64,000 nt of DNA from Rhipicephalus microplus (Eukaryota; Arthropoda; Arachnida; Ixodida; Ixodidae). This document shows positions 44,909 to 55,390 of this stretch, one piece after another. The translations under genes were made by a program, and so were the position numbers. Within the stretch, counting starts at the first letter, position 1. Each line of letters starts with the position of its first letter. Where the stretch lies: positions 135,988,155 to 136,052,154 of the forward strand of contig NC_134710.1 of the NCBI RefSeq assembly GCF_043290135.1, in the 5' to 3' direction. The notes beneath the pieces were generated by a model. That model was given only the letters and a program-made list of their open reading frames with translations. It was not told the DNA's origin and made no database searches.

Positions 44909-45374
44909 GAATGGGGAGGAGAACAAAAGGCGCGACCATCAACGCGAGTACAACCGTTTACCGCCATGTGCCGCCACCTAAGAGGGTTTCGCGGTCTTTC
45001 GCCGCTTTCACTCGCTGCCCGCGCATCAGTTGCGCAGGTGCGGCTGCTAGTTTCGTGTCGCGATTTTTTCGACTTCAGGGTTTCTTGAGATGCTGACAAT
45101 GATCAGTAGCAGCAAGGCCTACTCGATCGCTAAGCTCTTGAGCTTGCTCGCAACAAACACAAGACTTGGCAAAACCCGCAGTTGCTGAATTGGCGCTCGG
45201 CCGCGGAGCAAGTTTATACAAAACTTGATTCAAAATCAGTCTACGTTCCACCATTAACCAAATCCAACTGAACCAATTTGCTGTCCCAATTCAAAATATC
45301 TCGTGAAATATTAACCCAACATTAAGAAAAAGGCGTGCTGTTTCTCTGTCCAGGGTTCAACCTGCTGTCTAGGA

Positions 45375-46067
45375 TTAAATCACCAGGTGACAAGGAAAAA
45401 AAAAAATTCTTAGCGCCAATTTGTACTTTTCCACAGTCGTAAGTGCCTGGTTCCTCAGGTCCTTTTCTTTTCTTTTCCACTTGACTTTTTTCGTGGTCAG
45501 CAAACTTGACTTTTGCCTGCTGTCGACCTGAATACCTCGGTCACATGCACGAGGCTTGAGTGCACCTTCCTTATCATGCGTAACATCATTGCGCTGATCC
45601 GTTTGGCTGACACTATCGGCGGTGTCCATAGGCTCTGGTTCCTCCCATTCAGGTTCTGGTGGTGTGGGTGCTGCAGGTGGCAACAGCCCAGTAGCGCCGC
45701 TTGTCGCATGACCGCTCCCCACTTTCAACGGAGCACAAGCTTGCTTTTCAATGCTTGCTGTGCTTCGTTCAGCACTTCCTTTTGGCTGCAAGTGTTTGGG
45801 GTAATCTTCAAAAACTGAAGGCACTGCACCTTTCTTCAACCGTCGTCTCTTTCCTTCAAGAAAGTCTTCGACGCGAAAATGACGGCTACATACCTTCGTG
45901 TAACAGGACGTTGCATTTGGCGACCAGCCGTCCCGCCGAATAGCGGCCAACCACTTCTCTTGTACGTCGGCGGCAGCAGGAACTTCATCGAAAGATAGTC
46001 CAGGCACTTTCTTTTTTTCGTCCGACTTGCACAGCGGCATCGCATGACGACATCGCAAGTCATGCAA
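45375..46067 (-). CDS. THAP-domain protein, truncated, within the transposon
   Basis: A 230-codon intact minus-strand frame. Residues about 6-75 form a THAP finger: RCRHAMPLCKSDEKKKVPGL, SFDEVP, QEKWLAAIRRDGW, SCYTKVCSRHFRVEDFLEG (CxxH pair C-SRH), RRRLKKGAVPSVF. A Pro/Glu-rich middle (APTPPEPEWEEPEPMD) follows, then a basic C-terminus (TTKKVKWKRKEKDLRNQAL). The start is uncertain: the first Cys of the finger is close to the ATG, so an upstream exon may contribute the true N-terminus. It ends in a low-complexity TTTTTTTTTTT run, possibly reading into an intron. THAP domains bind the ends of P-type elements, so this may be a DNA-binding-only derivative of a transposase. Confidence 0.78.
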   Translation of the reverse strand: MHDLRCRHAMPLCKSDEKKKVPGLSFDEVPAAADVQEKWLAAIRRDGWSPNATSCYTKVCSRHFRVEDFLEGKRRRLKKGAVPSVFEDYPKHLQPKGSAERSTASIEKQACAPLKVGSGHATSGATGLLPPAAPTPPEPEWEEPEPMDTADSVSQTDQRNDVTHDKEGALKPRACDRGIQVDSRQKSSLLTTKKVKWKRKEKDLRNQALTTVEKYKLALRIFFFPCHLVI

Positions 46068-46286
46068 GGTACGTGGTCACGACAAAGGAAAAAAAAAAAA
46101 CTTCCATCGCATTCAACTCGCCAAACCCAACCGCACGTGTCAAGGCACAACAAAGCAAACAAGCGCTCTAGGCCGCGCCCGCACCAGCACTACCGGCAGA
46201 GCACCCGACCCTGTTTGCACAGCGCCATTACGCAGTGGCGGCGAGCGGGAGAAACGAAAGCGCCGACGGCCGCGAGAGGGTGTTCT

Positions 46287-46318
46287 ACCAGGCACTGAAA
46301 GTTATAGAGGAGGCACTG
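46287..46318 (+). repeat. THAP transposon right TIR
   Basis: Perfect inverted copy of 44877-44908, followed by target duplication GCCTGAC at 46319-46325. Confidence 0.96.
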
Positions 46319-46325
46319 GCCTGAC

Positions 46326-47088
46326 GGACCTCATCACAGACATCAGCGACAAAGGACAATGCCGGCGTCGGTTCGGTTGCTGGAATCAAACCAAGCTGCC
46401 GAAGCTCCTCCCTCAAAATCTCTTGGATGACTTCCCGCAGAGGCCTGTAGTTGTCGCAGAGGCTCGCCGCAGTCGTAACGGGACTACTCGCTCAAAAGTT
46501 GGCCGGGTTCTAATGGCGGTACCGTTGCTGTAGGGCCTGTTCAATAGCTGTGGCTTCTTTCGTGAACTCAGCTACTGTGGTTGGTGGATTTCACACTAGC
46601 CCAGAAAACAATTGCTCCTTCACGCCTCGCATTAGATACCGCAGCTTCCCATCTTCCGGCATCTCGGGATTTGGCCTGCCGGAAAGACGGGTCATGTCCT
46701 CGACGAACATACCAACGCTCTCATTTGGTTTTTGAATTCGAGCTTCCAAGAGACGTTGCGCATTCTCCTTTCTGTCGAGACTCGTAAAGGTGTCAATCAG
46801 CTGGTTGCGGAAGTCGTCCCACGTAGCCAAGCTTCTTTCCCTGTTGATGTACCACATCTGGGCGTTATCTTTCAGGTAGAAGTACACATTCACAAGCTTG
46901 TCTTCTGGGGTGGCCCACTGGTTGTACTTCGCGCAGCGTTCGAACTGGTCCAGCCAGTCTTGTGCGTCTTCATAGATCTCACCATGAAAGCGGTCAGGAG
47001 TCATGGGATTCTGAAGTGTCATGTGCGATGGAGCTGCAGAAGCCATGCTTGCTGAAGGCGGCAAGCGATTGCTGGCAGTTTCTGGCAA
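46326..47088 (-). pseudogene. Ty3/gypsy Gag N-terminal part, broken
   Basis: The minus-strand frame 46591-47088 begins MPETASNRLPPSASMASAAP and carries the retrotransposon Gag domain: DRFHGEIYEDAQDWLDQFER, LVNVYFYLKDNAQMWYINRE, RSLATWDDFRNQLIDTFTSL, RLLEARIQKPNESVGMFVED, LRYLMRGVKEQLFSGLV. A stop follows. Further down the strand, EFTKEATAIEQALQQRYRH and REVIQEILREELRQLGLIPA continue it to the transposon insertion at 46318. Gag packages the RNA into the particle. Confidence 0.87.
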
Positions 47089-47230
47089 GGGATTAAGCTA
47101 GGGAGCCAGGCCTCGCAGACGGCAACTGAAACGGTGGACTGGTGTATCGACGGGTGGTAGCGATTCCGGGCTCCAATGTCGGGTCCGCGAAGGGGTGCCA
47201 AGCATGAAGAATACCCAGCACCTCCACCAG

Positions 47231-47392
47231 TGTGACGACGCAGTGTGACGAGCACACAAGGCACCTCGAACAAATACGCTTTATCGATTGCAGGAAAAAG
47301 ACTGCAACGACTTTTTCGTCTTTCGCCCTCGGTCAGACACTTGCGCTGCTTCGTTCTCGCCACCACTGGCACATACGCACGGCAGTATTACA
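47231..47392 (-). repeat. 5' LTR of the conventional Ty3/gypsy element
   Basis: Begins TGTGACGACGCAGTGTGACG and ends GGCAGTATTACA, so it has TG...CA ends. The partner at 40554 has lost the terminal ACA. Confidence 0.87.
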
Positions 47393-47560
47393 TAACAGCG
47401 TAGAAAATAGGTGTTGTCTGACTAAGTGTGTCTCTTGTACACACACCACTTTTGGTGAATGTTTGTGTAGGAGTTCTTGGACGTCATCGAGGTTTCAGTC
47501 ACTCCTCTGATGTTCTATTGTCGTCTCGTCTGATTTTTACTCGCTGTACTTGTGTCAAAT
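47393..47560 (-). pseudogene. Jockey-like LINE: endonuclease N-terminus
   Basis: The minus-strand block LDDVQELLHKHSPKVVCVQE continues to TH, the N-terminal part of an APE-type endonuclease with its catalytic Glu (QETH). Its continuation (ILRKDRNDAIR) lies at about 40553 on the other side of the LTR element, so the two pieces were once contiguous. The upstream LINE sequence fades near 47560. Confidence 0.82.
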
Positions 47561-47966
47561 GTAGGTAGTTCCAACCCTAGAGAAGCTCATTTTCAATGAG
47601 CTCCAGCAGGTCTTGGTCGGACACAACACCTCGGGAACTGTTCAGAAAACGGTGAGGTGTTACAGAGATAGGGGTGCTTTCAAAAGAGACAAGCTTTGGC
47701 AAGTTTTCTTACTGGGTTTTGCTTTTTACTTCAAGGAGAAGGTCACCACTAGCCATTTTGGTAGCCTGATATTCTCGACCAAGTGTAGTTGTAAGGCATT
47801 TTGATACAATGAAAGGAGAGATCGCTATCGCGTTCTTTTCAGCAGTTTCAGAATGGATTACGTGGCAGCGTGGGAATATTTATTTTGGTTTCAGGAATAG
47901 ATTGAAGGTTTCATTGGTGCACCTCCTCTTGAGAAGAGGACGATCAGACAGCAGGGGGAAATCAGT
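47561..47966. other. Unassigned spacer
   Basis: No motif is recognised. It may contain further 5' LINE sequence. Confidence 0.35.
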
Positions 47967-48573
47967 GGAGGCCATAAATTATGAAAGTGTTCAACAGCCA
48001 TGCCAGCCACCCACCATGGAGCCCTTCATGGGGACGTGACAGCACACGAGTTACATAAGGCATGCCAACGCCAGCTATACACAGCCACTATAACTAAATA
48101 TAATGTACCCAAGACAGTGCACACACACAAGGTTAACCCTTGCCGGCAGGAAGAGTGGAAATAAATGTAAGAGAGGAGAGGACAGGAAAGATAAGAAGTA
48201 AGGGAGAAAGACGAAGATGAGGGGAGAGAAAGACAGGAAAAGGCGACTGCTGGTTTCCCTTGAGTGGGTCAGCCCAGGGGTGTCGTCTACGTGAAGCCGG
48301 GGCCAAAGAAGTGTGTTGCCTCTGCCTTAAAAGTTCAATCACCCGGCTTTGGCTCAATTCCCAGGATCCCCTTTTCCTCGCACACAGCAAAGCTACGCAC
48401 GGCTAGGCGTGGGATACCCACGCCTAGCCGTGCATTATATTTGATTATATTGGCTGTGTACAGCTGGAAATGGCACGCCTTATGTAACTCTTAAGTGCTG
48501 TCATGTCCCCATAAAGGGCTCCATGGTGGGTGGCTGGCATGGCTGTTGAACACTTTCATAATTTATGGCCTCC
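47967..48573. repeat. Fold-back repeat with ~140-bp arms
   Basis: The arm 47967-48106 (GGAGGCCATAAATTATGAAA, GTGTTCAACAGCCATGCCAG, CCACCCACCATGGAGCCC) recurs inverted at 48431-48573 with few differences. The 325-base centre is purine-rich and ends in a perfect hairpin (48397-48433) that touches the right arm. Confidence 0.93.
48397..48433. repeat. Perfect 17-bp-arm hairpin
   Basis: GCACGGCTAGGCGTGGG and CCCACGCCTAGCCGTGC flank the loop ATA. Confidence 0.95.
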
Positions 48574-50100
48574 CAATGGTAATTAAATATAGTTTGTTCT
48601 GTCTTCCTTTTCTTCGAAAGACCGCCAGAACAATGTCGTGGCGTATCCTCAGCACAAATTACAAGATTTTTTTAAAGAAGGTAGCAGGATGTAACAGCTT
48701 TTACCTCTAAGCACATTTTGGCACAATTGGTGCCACTATTGCATCGCTGGCTTATGTCCGCTTAGTATTGAAATTTTAAAACAGTAACATACTTTGCGGC
48801 TTTAAAATCCAGCTACTATTTAAAGTTCCTTTCATTTGACTTTGGGCCAGAAAGATCAGATTCACACACACCTAGTACTAATTCTTAGAAACATTGTGCA
48901 AGTTTGTTGTGTCATGGCAAATATGCTTATTTTCTTTGTAACATGTGAACTGTTCAATTCAAAATTTTTCAATCAGATTATTCTTCACCTCAAATTTCAT
49001 ATTTACTTTCTGCCCATGCCTCTGTTTTACTCGACGCTTAACAGGCATCTCAAAGCTCTTGTGACGATTAGCCTTAGTGGACACAGTTGCAACTTCCTCC
49101 AAATTGATGGCCATTATCATAAATCTTTGTCACACCAAAGCAAAAAAAACAGTAATATCTGGAAAGGCCTTGTGCAGTATGTTGGTGCTGCACACACAAA
49201 TTTTATGAGATGGGATCTAGACATCTACTTTGATTCACAGATGTGTAGCTTGGTGTTTGATCATTTCATGCTGTTGTGCCCTCTACAAGACTACGCCTAG
49301 CAGCTTTGGCGTTTCCTGGCACAATTTCTAATACTTGACACTATGTCTGTTAGTGAATAGATTCACCTCTGTCATCAATGGTGCTAACAAGACCTTTTGA
49401 CATGCAGGACTATGAACTATAAACTCCTCCTGTACACACACAAGGTAACCAACAGCATACAGCATACACATCAAAATGTTATTCCCTGAAAATAGGTAGA
49501 TGGGAGGCCGGTCCTTGCCTATCAAGTACATAAACTAACTAAACAAACTACCACTTAGTGAAATCAAATTGCAAATAAATTTTTTTTGTCTTGGTAAATG
49601 AGTCAAGACCTTTTGTAACTGAAATGCGTTGTTATGACTATATTAATTGCTTTTGTTAATGTGTCAAACATGCACAAGATTACGATTGTAACTGCCATAA
49701 ATTAATTTGTTTACGTTGTACAATAAATTTGTTTACATTGTAATATATTGCCACCATCTAAAACAATACACAGTATTGTATAGTCTCAAAATTTTGTCCT
49801 TTGAATGTATCACTGTTGCTGCTTCCTGTATGATCCACAGGTACCCTCAACAAGTCTGTGAAATTTTTGCAAGACAGCACATCACGTTTGCACTTGAAAT
49901 GTTTGATTTGATTACATTCGTGGATATTAGTGACATTACATTAGCAAATTACATTAGTGGACAATATGCTTTCTCAACAATGCTAAGCATACAAGAAATG
50001 TGTCAAAAAGGCTTTACAACAAGAATCAATAGTAGCCTGAAATGAAACTCCTACACATTGTCATTTTATATCCTACAGCTCTAATTCAGCAGGTTTCATC
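48574..50100. other. Unassigned AT-rich stretch
   Basis: The plus-strand frame 48836-49300 (154 codons) is the longest open frame here, but it is low in complexity and shows no motif. No gene is called. Confidence 0.4.
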
Positions 50101-50104
50101 CATG

Positions 50105-52240
50105 CTGGCAGCAAGTTGCCTTTCATCTTCTTTAGCTTAGTCACAATTCATTATCAGCCTGACTACGTCCACTGCAGGACAAAGGCTTCTCCAATGTTCC
50201 GCCAGTCAACTTGGTCCTGTGCTTGCTGCTACCAATTTATACCCGCAAACTCCATAATTTCATCTGCCCACACAACCTTCTGTCTCTCTCTGCCCCACTT
50301 GCCTTCTCTAGGAATCCAGTTAGTTACCATTAATGACCAGCGGTTATCCTGTCTACATGCTACATGCCCGGCCCATGTTCAATTCCTCTTCTTGATTTCA
50401 GCTATGATATTCTTAACCCCGGTTCCCTAATCTACTCTGCTCTCTTCTTGTTTCTTAAGGTTACACCTACCATTTTTCTTTCCATTGCTCACTATGTTGT
50501 CCTCAATTTAAGCTGAACCCTCTTTGTAAGTCTCCAGGTTTCTGCTCTGTAGCTAAGTACTGGCAAGATGCAGCTGTTATATACCTTCCTCTTGAGGGGT
50601 AGTGGCAATCTACCTCACATGATTTGAGAATACTTGCCAAATGTGCTCCACCCTATTCTTATTCTTCTAGTTACTTCAGTCTCATGGTTCGGCTCCGCAG
50701 TTACTACCCGTCCTAAGTGGACATAGTCTATTACAACTTCAACTGCACTATTACGTATCTCGAAGCGCTGTTCTCTTCCGAGGTTGTTGTACATTACTTT
50801 CAATTTTCGCAGATTAATTTTAAGACCTACTTTTCTGCTCTTTTTGTCTAACTCCGTAATCATGAGTTGTAATTCGTCCCCTGCGTTACTCAGCAATATA
50901 AAGTCATCGGTCAAGCGCAGGTTACTAAGGTACTCTCCATTAGCTTTTCATGCCAAACTGTTCCCATTCTAGGCCTCTAAAACCTCCTGTAAGCACGCGG
51001 TAAAGCGCATTTGGGACATTGTATCCCTCTGCCTTACACCCTTTTTGATTGGTATTTTGTTGCTTTACTTATGAAGCACTATGGTAGCAGTTGACCCCCT
51101 GTAGATTTCTTCTAGGATGTTTATATATGCTTCTTCGAAGTCCTGATTCTGCTGTGTCTGCCTGACTGCTGATATTTCTACTGAGTCAAACGCCTTCTCA
51201 TAATCTATGAAGGCTATGTATACCGGTTCTGAGCATTTCTCGATTAGCTGATTGATAGTATGAATGTGGTCGATCGTTGAGTAGCCTGTTCGAAATCCTG
51301 CTTGCTCCTTTGGTTGATGGAATTCAAATGTCTTAATTCTGTTAGCAATTACCTTGGCAAATAGCTTGTATACTATGGAGAGCAAGCTGATCAGCCTGTA
51401 ATTCTTCAAGTCCTTGTCATCTCCTTTCTTATGTATTAAGATGATGATGTTAGTATTCTTCCAAGACTCTGGTACTCTTCCCGTCAGGAACCACCTCGTA
51501 AACAGGGTGGCTAGTTTTTCTAACACAATCTGTCCTCCATCTTTCAGCAGATATGATGTTACCTGATCCTCACCAGCAGCTTTGCCTCTTTGCATGTTCT
51601 CCAAAGCTTTTCCGACTTCTATCATTACTGCTGGGGTGTCATCTGGGTTACTGCTAGTTTTTATAGTATTAAGGTCATGGTTGACCCGGCTATTGTACAG
51701 ATCTCTGTAAAACTTCTCTGCCATTTTAACTATGCTATCTATATTGGTAGTTATTTTGCCTTCTTTGTCCCTTAGTGCATACATCCGATTTTTGCCTACC
51801 TCAAATTTTCTCTTCACTGCTTTGATGCTTTCTCTGTTTTTCAGAGCGTGTTCAATTCTCTCCATGCTATACCTTCTTACATCGCATACCTTACGCCTAA
51901 TAATCAACTTTGAAAGCTCTGCCAGTTCTATTTTGTCTGTTGTACTTGATGCTTTCATGCTTTGAAACTTCTTAATGAGATTCTTCGTTTCCTGGGACAG
52001 CTTGCCAGTGTCCTGTCTAACTACAGTACCTCCAAATTCCACTGCACACTTCGTAATTATACTCGTCAGATTATCATTAATTGCATCAATGCTAAGGCTG
52101 TTTGCCTCGATAAGAGCTGAGTACTTGTTCTGAAGCGGACTCTCCATTCCTGTACTTTCTCCCTCTCAGTGCTAGCTCATTGATTGGCTTCTTGCGTATC
52201 AGTTTCTGTTGTTCCTTTTTCAAGTCTACAATACAAATAG
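50105..52240 (-). pseudogene. RTE-like LINE, 5'-truncated, long RT frame
   Basis: The minus-strand frame 51065-52147 (360 codons) covers the region before RT and the first half of RT: RGKAAGEDQVTSYLLKDGG, RVPESWKNTNIIILIHKKG, LKNYRLISLLSIVYKLFAKV, QPKEQAGFRTGYSTIDHIH and YIAFIDYEKAFDSVE (catalytic motif A). Then the frame is lost. The frame 50615-50914 has MTDDFILLSNAGDELQLMI, where FADDI is normal, so the first residues of the catalytic box are altered. The 3' end (50105-50600) matches the LINE ends at 20.6 and 57.9 kb but lacks a clear simple-repeat tail. Upstream it reads KKEQQKLIRKKPINELAL to about 52240, then stops; no endonuclease is present. Confidence 0.88.
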
Positions 52241-52670
52241 CATCGCCTACAATTTACTTGGCTTGATCGTACGTTGGTTGTCGTGAATGTTGCACTACGG
52301 CTGCTGGATAAAAAAACAAGGTGCGGCCTGTTGCGTCGCGTCGCCGTCAATAGGTGAGAATGACTGGGCAGAGTTCACAGTTTCGGCTGCTTTTTTGAGA
52401 AGGGTGCTAACCCGTCAAAGCAGATGACACTTCGTGTTTCAATGTAGTTACGTGAGGATTTGTGCGTGTCCGTGTGTGGGGGGCAGTTTGCCTCATGTTT
52501 TCTGTGTTCGAATACGATTCTTTGATGCACGCATGTGTGGCAGACGGTTTTTCAGTGGTGTGATGCCACGAAGCTGTTGTGTGCTGCTGAGCAGCTCTAA
52601 CGCGAAAAAAGATGCTACATTGAAGCACAACGTATTCCCCTGCGATTTACAGTTTCAAGAAGCGTATCGG
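52241..52670. other. Unassigned spacer
   Basis: No feature is recognised. Open frames on both strands lack motifs. Confidence 0.35.
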
Positions 52671-52901
52671 GATGTGTATTATTCGTAACGGGGTACTTAT
52701 TTTTGTCACAAACGAGCGCTGAAGCAGACACATGTTGCTGCCTCTAGACAACAGCATCAAATCACCTTGCCAAACGTTCCCTCCAGATGTGTATTATTCG
52801 TAACAGGGCACTTATTTTTGTCACAAATGAGCGTTGAAGCAGAGACATGTTGCTGCCTCCAGACAACAGCATCAAATCACCTTGCCAAACGTTCCCTCCA
52901 C
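52671..52901 (+). repeat. Tandem duplication, two 115-bp units
   Basis: Units at 52671-52785 and 52786-52900 both start GATGTGTATTATTCGTAAC and end CACCTTGCCAAACGTTCCCT CCA, with about six differences. Confidence 0.94.
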
Positions 52902-54140
52902 GGGCGCGCACAATGAAACCACAAAACAAGTATCAAAAGGCACCCAGGGCATGCCCTTACCCTTTACACACGCGACAGCCAAACAGCACAGATGAGGAGA
53001 AATCGAGACATCGAAGCGGAGCCTCTTTTGGGAGCGACCACTTTCGCAGACGAACCGGCGAGACAAAACCCTTTCTCCTGGCTGTCGCCCTGGTACGTGC
53101 TATGCCCAGTACAATTACTTGATATGTTCCCGAAGCCGGGAAGCATACAAACTAGAGGTTTCGGAGGGTAGGATGGGTGTTGAACATCGGCCAAGAAGTT
53201 GTGATATTCGAGCAGTGTGAGTGAGTCGTGCAGTGCAGTCAGTCGATGTTGAAGGATCAAGTTATGACGCTGCTGGAGTATTTTGTTGAAGAGTGTCACC
53301 GGGACAACGACCAGCACTGGAGTTCGTTTCAGTGTTTCCTTGAAGATAAATTTTCGAGACACGTTTGAACAATTGTGAGGTACACATTTGTGGTGAATAT
53401 TTGAGGCCACTAAGTGTTCTTGCACAGCTTATGATGCGCGAGATTGCATTTGTAGCACGGCAAGTTTGTTCCTTTTCTTTTAAGTACCTTCTAAGTGATT
53501 TTATGAGTTGTAATTGATAGCTGCCGTGTGTGCAAGTTTGAGTGATGCCTTGGCTGAGAATACCTATTTAGCTTGTGTTGTAAACTCGTGCTTTTTAACT
53601 CGGTCTTTGGACCGCAACCCAGGGTTGCCACTGCTGGCTACTTTTCACTAAATTGGCGAATTCGAGAGGCCCGTGACAACCTAAAATTATGAATGGCGAC
53701 ATGGCAAATTTTTTGCAATTTTCGGCTTAGTTGTCGATTGAGTTATCTATTATATACTCAGTACTTTCAAAACGTATGGGCAACAATATCTTTTCGATTT
53801 TTTTCATATTTTTAGATCCTCTATTAGAAGGCTCACTTTACTCGCAATTCAGTATGTCTGTCAATCACCAATATCCTTGATGCACCGACGTACTGGTGCG
53901 TCCGCCAATAACCTCCCACCACAATTTCCGTCCCGGACCTCTTAACATGTCGCGAAGCAGTGGTATAAGTTATATAGCATTTTAAGAGTTTTAAGCTTCT
54001 TTAATGTTTCGCTTCTTAAGTGGCTAGGTGACAGCTAGGCCATGTGTTTCGACCACAGCTCCCACTGTACTCAATAGCTTGTCGTTGTGTTCACTGCGGT
54101 AGTACTTCCTGATTTGGTATGTAGAACGTAAATTTGTCAA
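52902..54140. other. Unassigned spacer
   Basis: A minus-strand frame at 52964-53425 (153 codons) is long but shows no motif and overlaps other open frames. No gene is called. Confidence 0.35.
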
Positions 54141-55390
54141 CATACTTTTCCGGCCGACCAACAAGTCGATTTGTCGAGGCAGCTTTCAGAAATTGCATTG
54201 AGGCGAATTTGTAGCGTATGTAGTGTTGTGAATGCTGCTTCTTGAGCTGGACCCCACGACACATTGTGACTTTGTCCCTTCCTTGTAAGGTCTGTCAATG
54301 GCTTTGTTAATTCGGCATAGTTCGGTATGAACCTCCAGTAATAGCCAGTCAAGCCAAGGAATGACTGTACTGCCTTCTTGCTTGCAGGACGCCTAGCAGC
54401 CAGAATCTTCTGCAGTGTTTTGAGAAGGGGTTCGACTGTGGCCTTCCCGATGCGATGTCCCAGGAACACAATGCTGCTTTCTCCTATTTCGCATTTCGTT
54501 GGCTTGATCGTGAGATTGGCTTGTTTGATTCGGTCAAGCAGTTTTCTGAGGGTGTCGATGTGTTCTTGCCATGTGTCGGTAGCAATGACAACATCGTCGA
54601 AGTAATGATGAACGTTTTTGACACCACCCAGTACATGCCTCATCAGGCGTGCAAATACGGCCGGCGCCGTCTTGATACCAAAAGGCATGTAAAGAAAGTG
54701 GTAGAGACCAGACATGCTGGAAAAAGCAGTTTTCTCACGGCTCACTGAAGACATTGGTACTTGCCAATATCCTTTGGGTAAGTCAAATTTGGAAAAAATC
54801 CGCTTTTGACCAACAAGTGCAAGTACAACATCAACGCGTGGTATTGGCTCGTAATCTGGGATGAGTACCTTGTTTAGTTCCCTGAAGTCAATGCAGAGTC
54901 GAAGCGTGTTGTCAGGTTTCTTCACCATGACGATCGGTGCGTGGTACGGCGACTTAGACTTCTCAATGATACCCAACTTTAGCATCTCTTGCACTTCGTT
55001 TTCGACCTTTTCTTGCAAGGCAAATGGTATAGGTTACTGAGGGACGTGCACCGGTTTATCGTATGTAAGACGTAAAGAACACTCCACGAGCGCAGTCTTT
55101 CCAGGCAGGTCTGAAAAAATGTCGGCATACCCTTCCAATAAGCATTCCACTTCTTCAACTTGTTCAGCAGTAAGGTCTGTAGATACGTTGACATCGGTGC
55201 GAAATTGCATGCGATGCAGGTTCAGTACTGGCATAGGGTTCACTTCATCTTGTCCTTCGGTGGTGTTTTCGTTAACCTCTGTGACAACTGACACCTGTTG
55301 GGGCTCGCTAGGCTCCCGTTCTTCGTACCTCTTGAGCATCTTTATATGGAATATCTTGTTTTTCCCGAAGACGTCAATGACGTAATCCAC
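54137..55390 (-). pseudogene. Second INT-before-RT element: reverse transcriptase
   Basis: The upstream frame 55034-55390 holds the integrase tail (YVIDVFGKNKIFHIKMLKRY) and a linker with LECLLEGYADIF-type spacing (VEECLLEGYADIFSDLPGK region), ending at a single stop (55034-55036). The frame 54137-55018 continues without loss: LKLGIIEKSKSPYHAPIVMV, KKPDNTLRLCIDFRELNKVL, SKFDLPKGYWQVPM, SGLYHFLYMPFGIKTAPAVF, NVHHYFDDVVIATDTWQEHI (YFDD catalytic box), PTKCEIGESSIVFLGHRIG and AVQSFLGLTGYYWRFIPNYA. All RT motifs are intact. It ends in the connection to RNase H. Confidence 0.88.

Larger units (their letters stand above)
44877..46318 (-). mobile_element. THAP-encoding DNA transposon with perfect 32-bp TIRs
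   Basis: The ends CAGTGCCTCCTCTATAACTT followed by TCAGTGCCTGGT (44877-44908) recur perfectly inverted at 46287-46318, with a 7-bp target duplication outside. The octamer CAGTGCCT appears twice in each TIR. The 1442-bp body has a THAP-domain frame (45375-46067, minus) but no transposase catalytic domain. TIR length and THAP domain suggest a non-autonomous P-type element, though CAGTG ends also resemble hAT. It is inserted in the Gag region of a Ty3/gypsy element. The perfect TIRs imply a fairly recent insertion into an old host element. Confidence 0.9.
40554..47392 (-). mobile_element. Ty3/gypsy element, conventional order, degenerate
   Basis: A minus-strand element with ~162-bp LTRs at both ends and internal order Gag, zinc knuckle, protease, RT, RNase H, integrase. 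It is interrupted at 44877-46318 by a THAP-encoding DNA transposon. It sits inside the endonuclease domain of a Jockey-like LINE, whose two halves flank it. Many stops and frameshifts show it is old. No clear target duplication is visible. Confidence 0.88.

Noticed and set aside
44572..45099. 175-codon minus-strand frame
   Set aside because: It spans the junction between the THAP transposon and the Ty3/gypsy Gag, so it is a chance fusion. Only the part below 44877 is real Gag sequence.
48836..49300. 154-codon plus-strand open frame
   Set aside because: Low-complexity composition, no motif, no splice or promoter context and no second copy; not enough to call a gene.
52964..53425. 153-codon minus-strand frame as a gene
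   Set aside because: No recognisable domain, overlaps open frames on the other strand, and has no splice or homology support.
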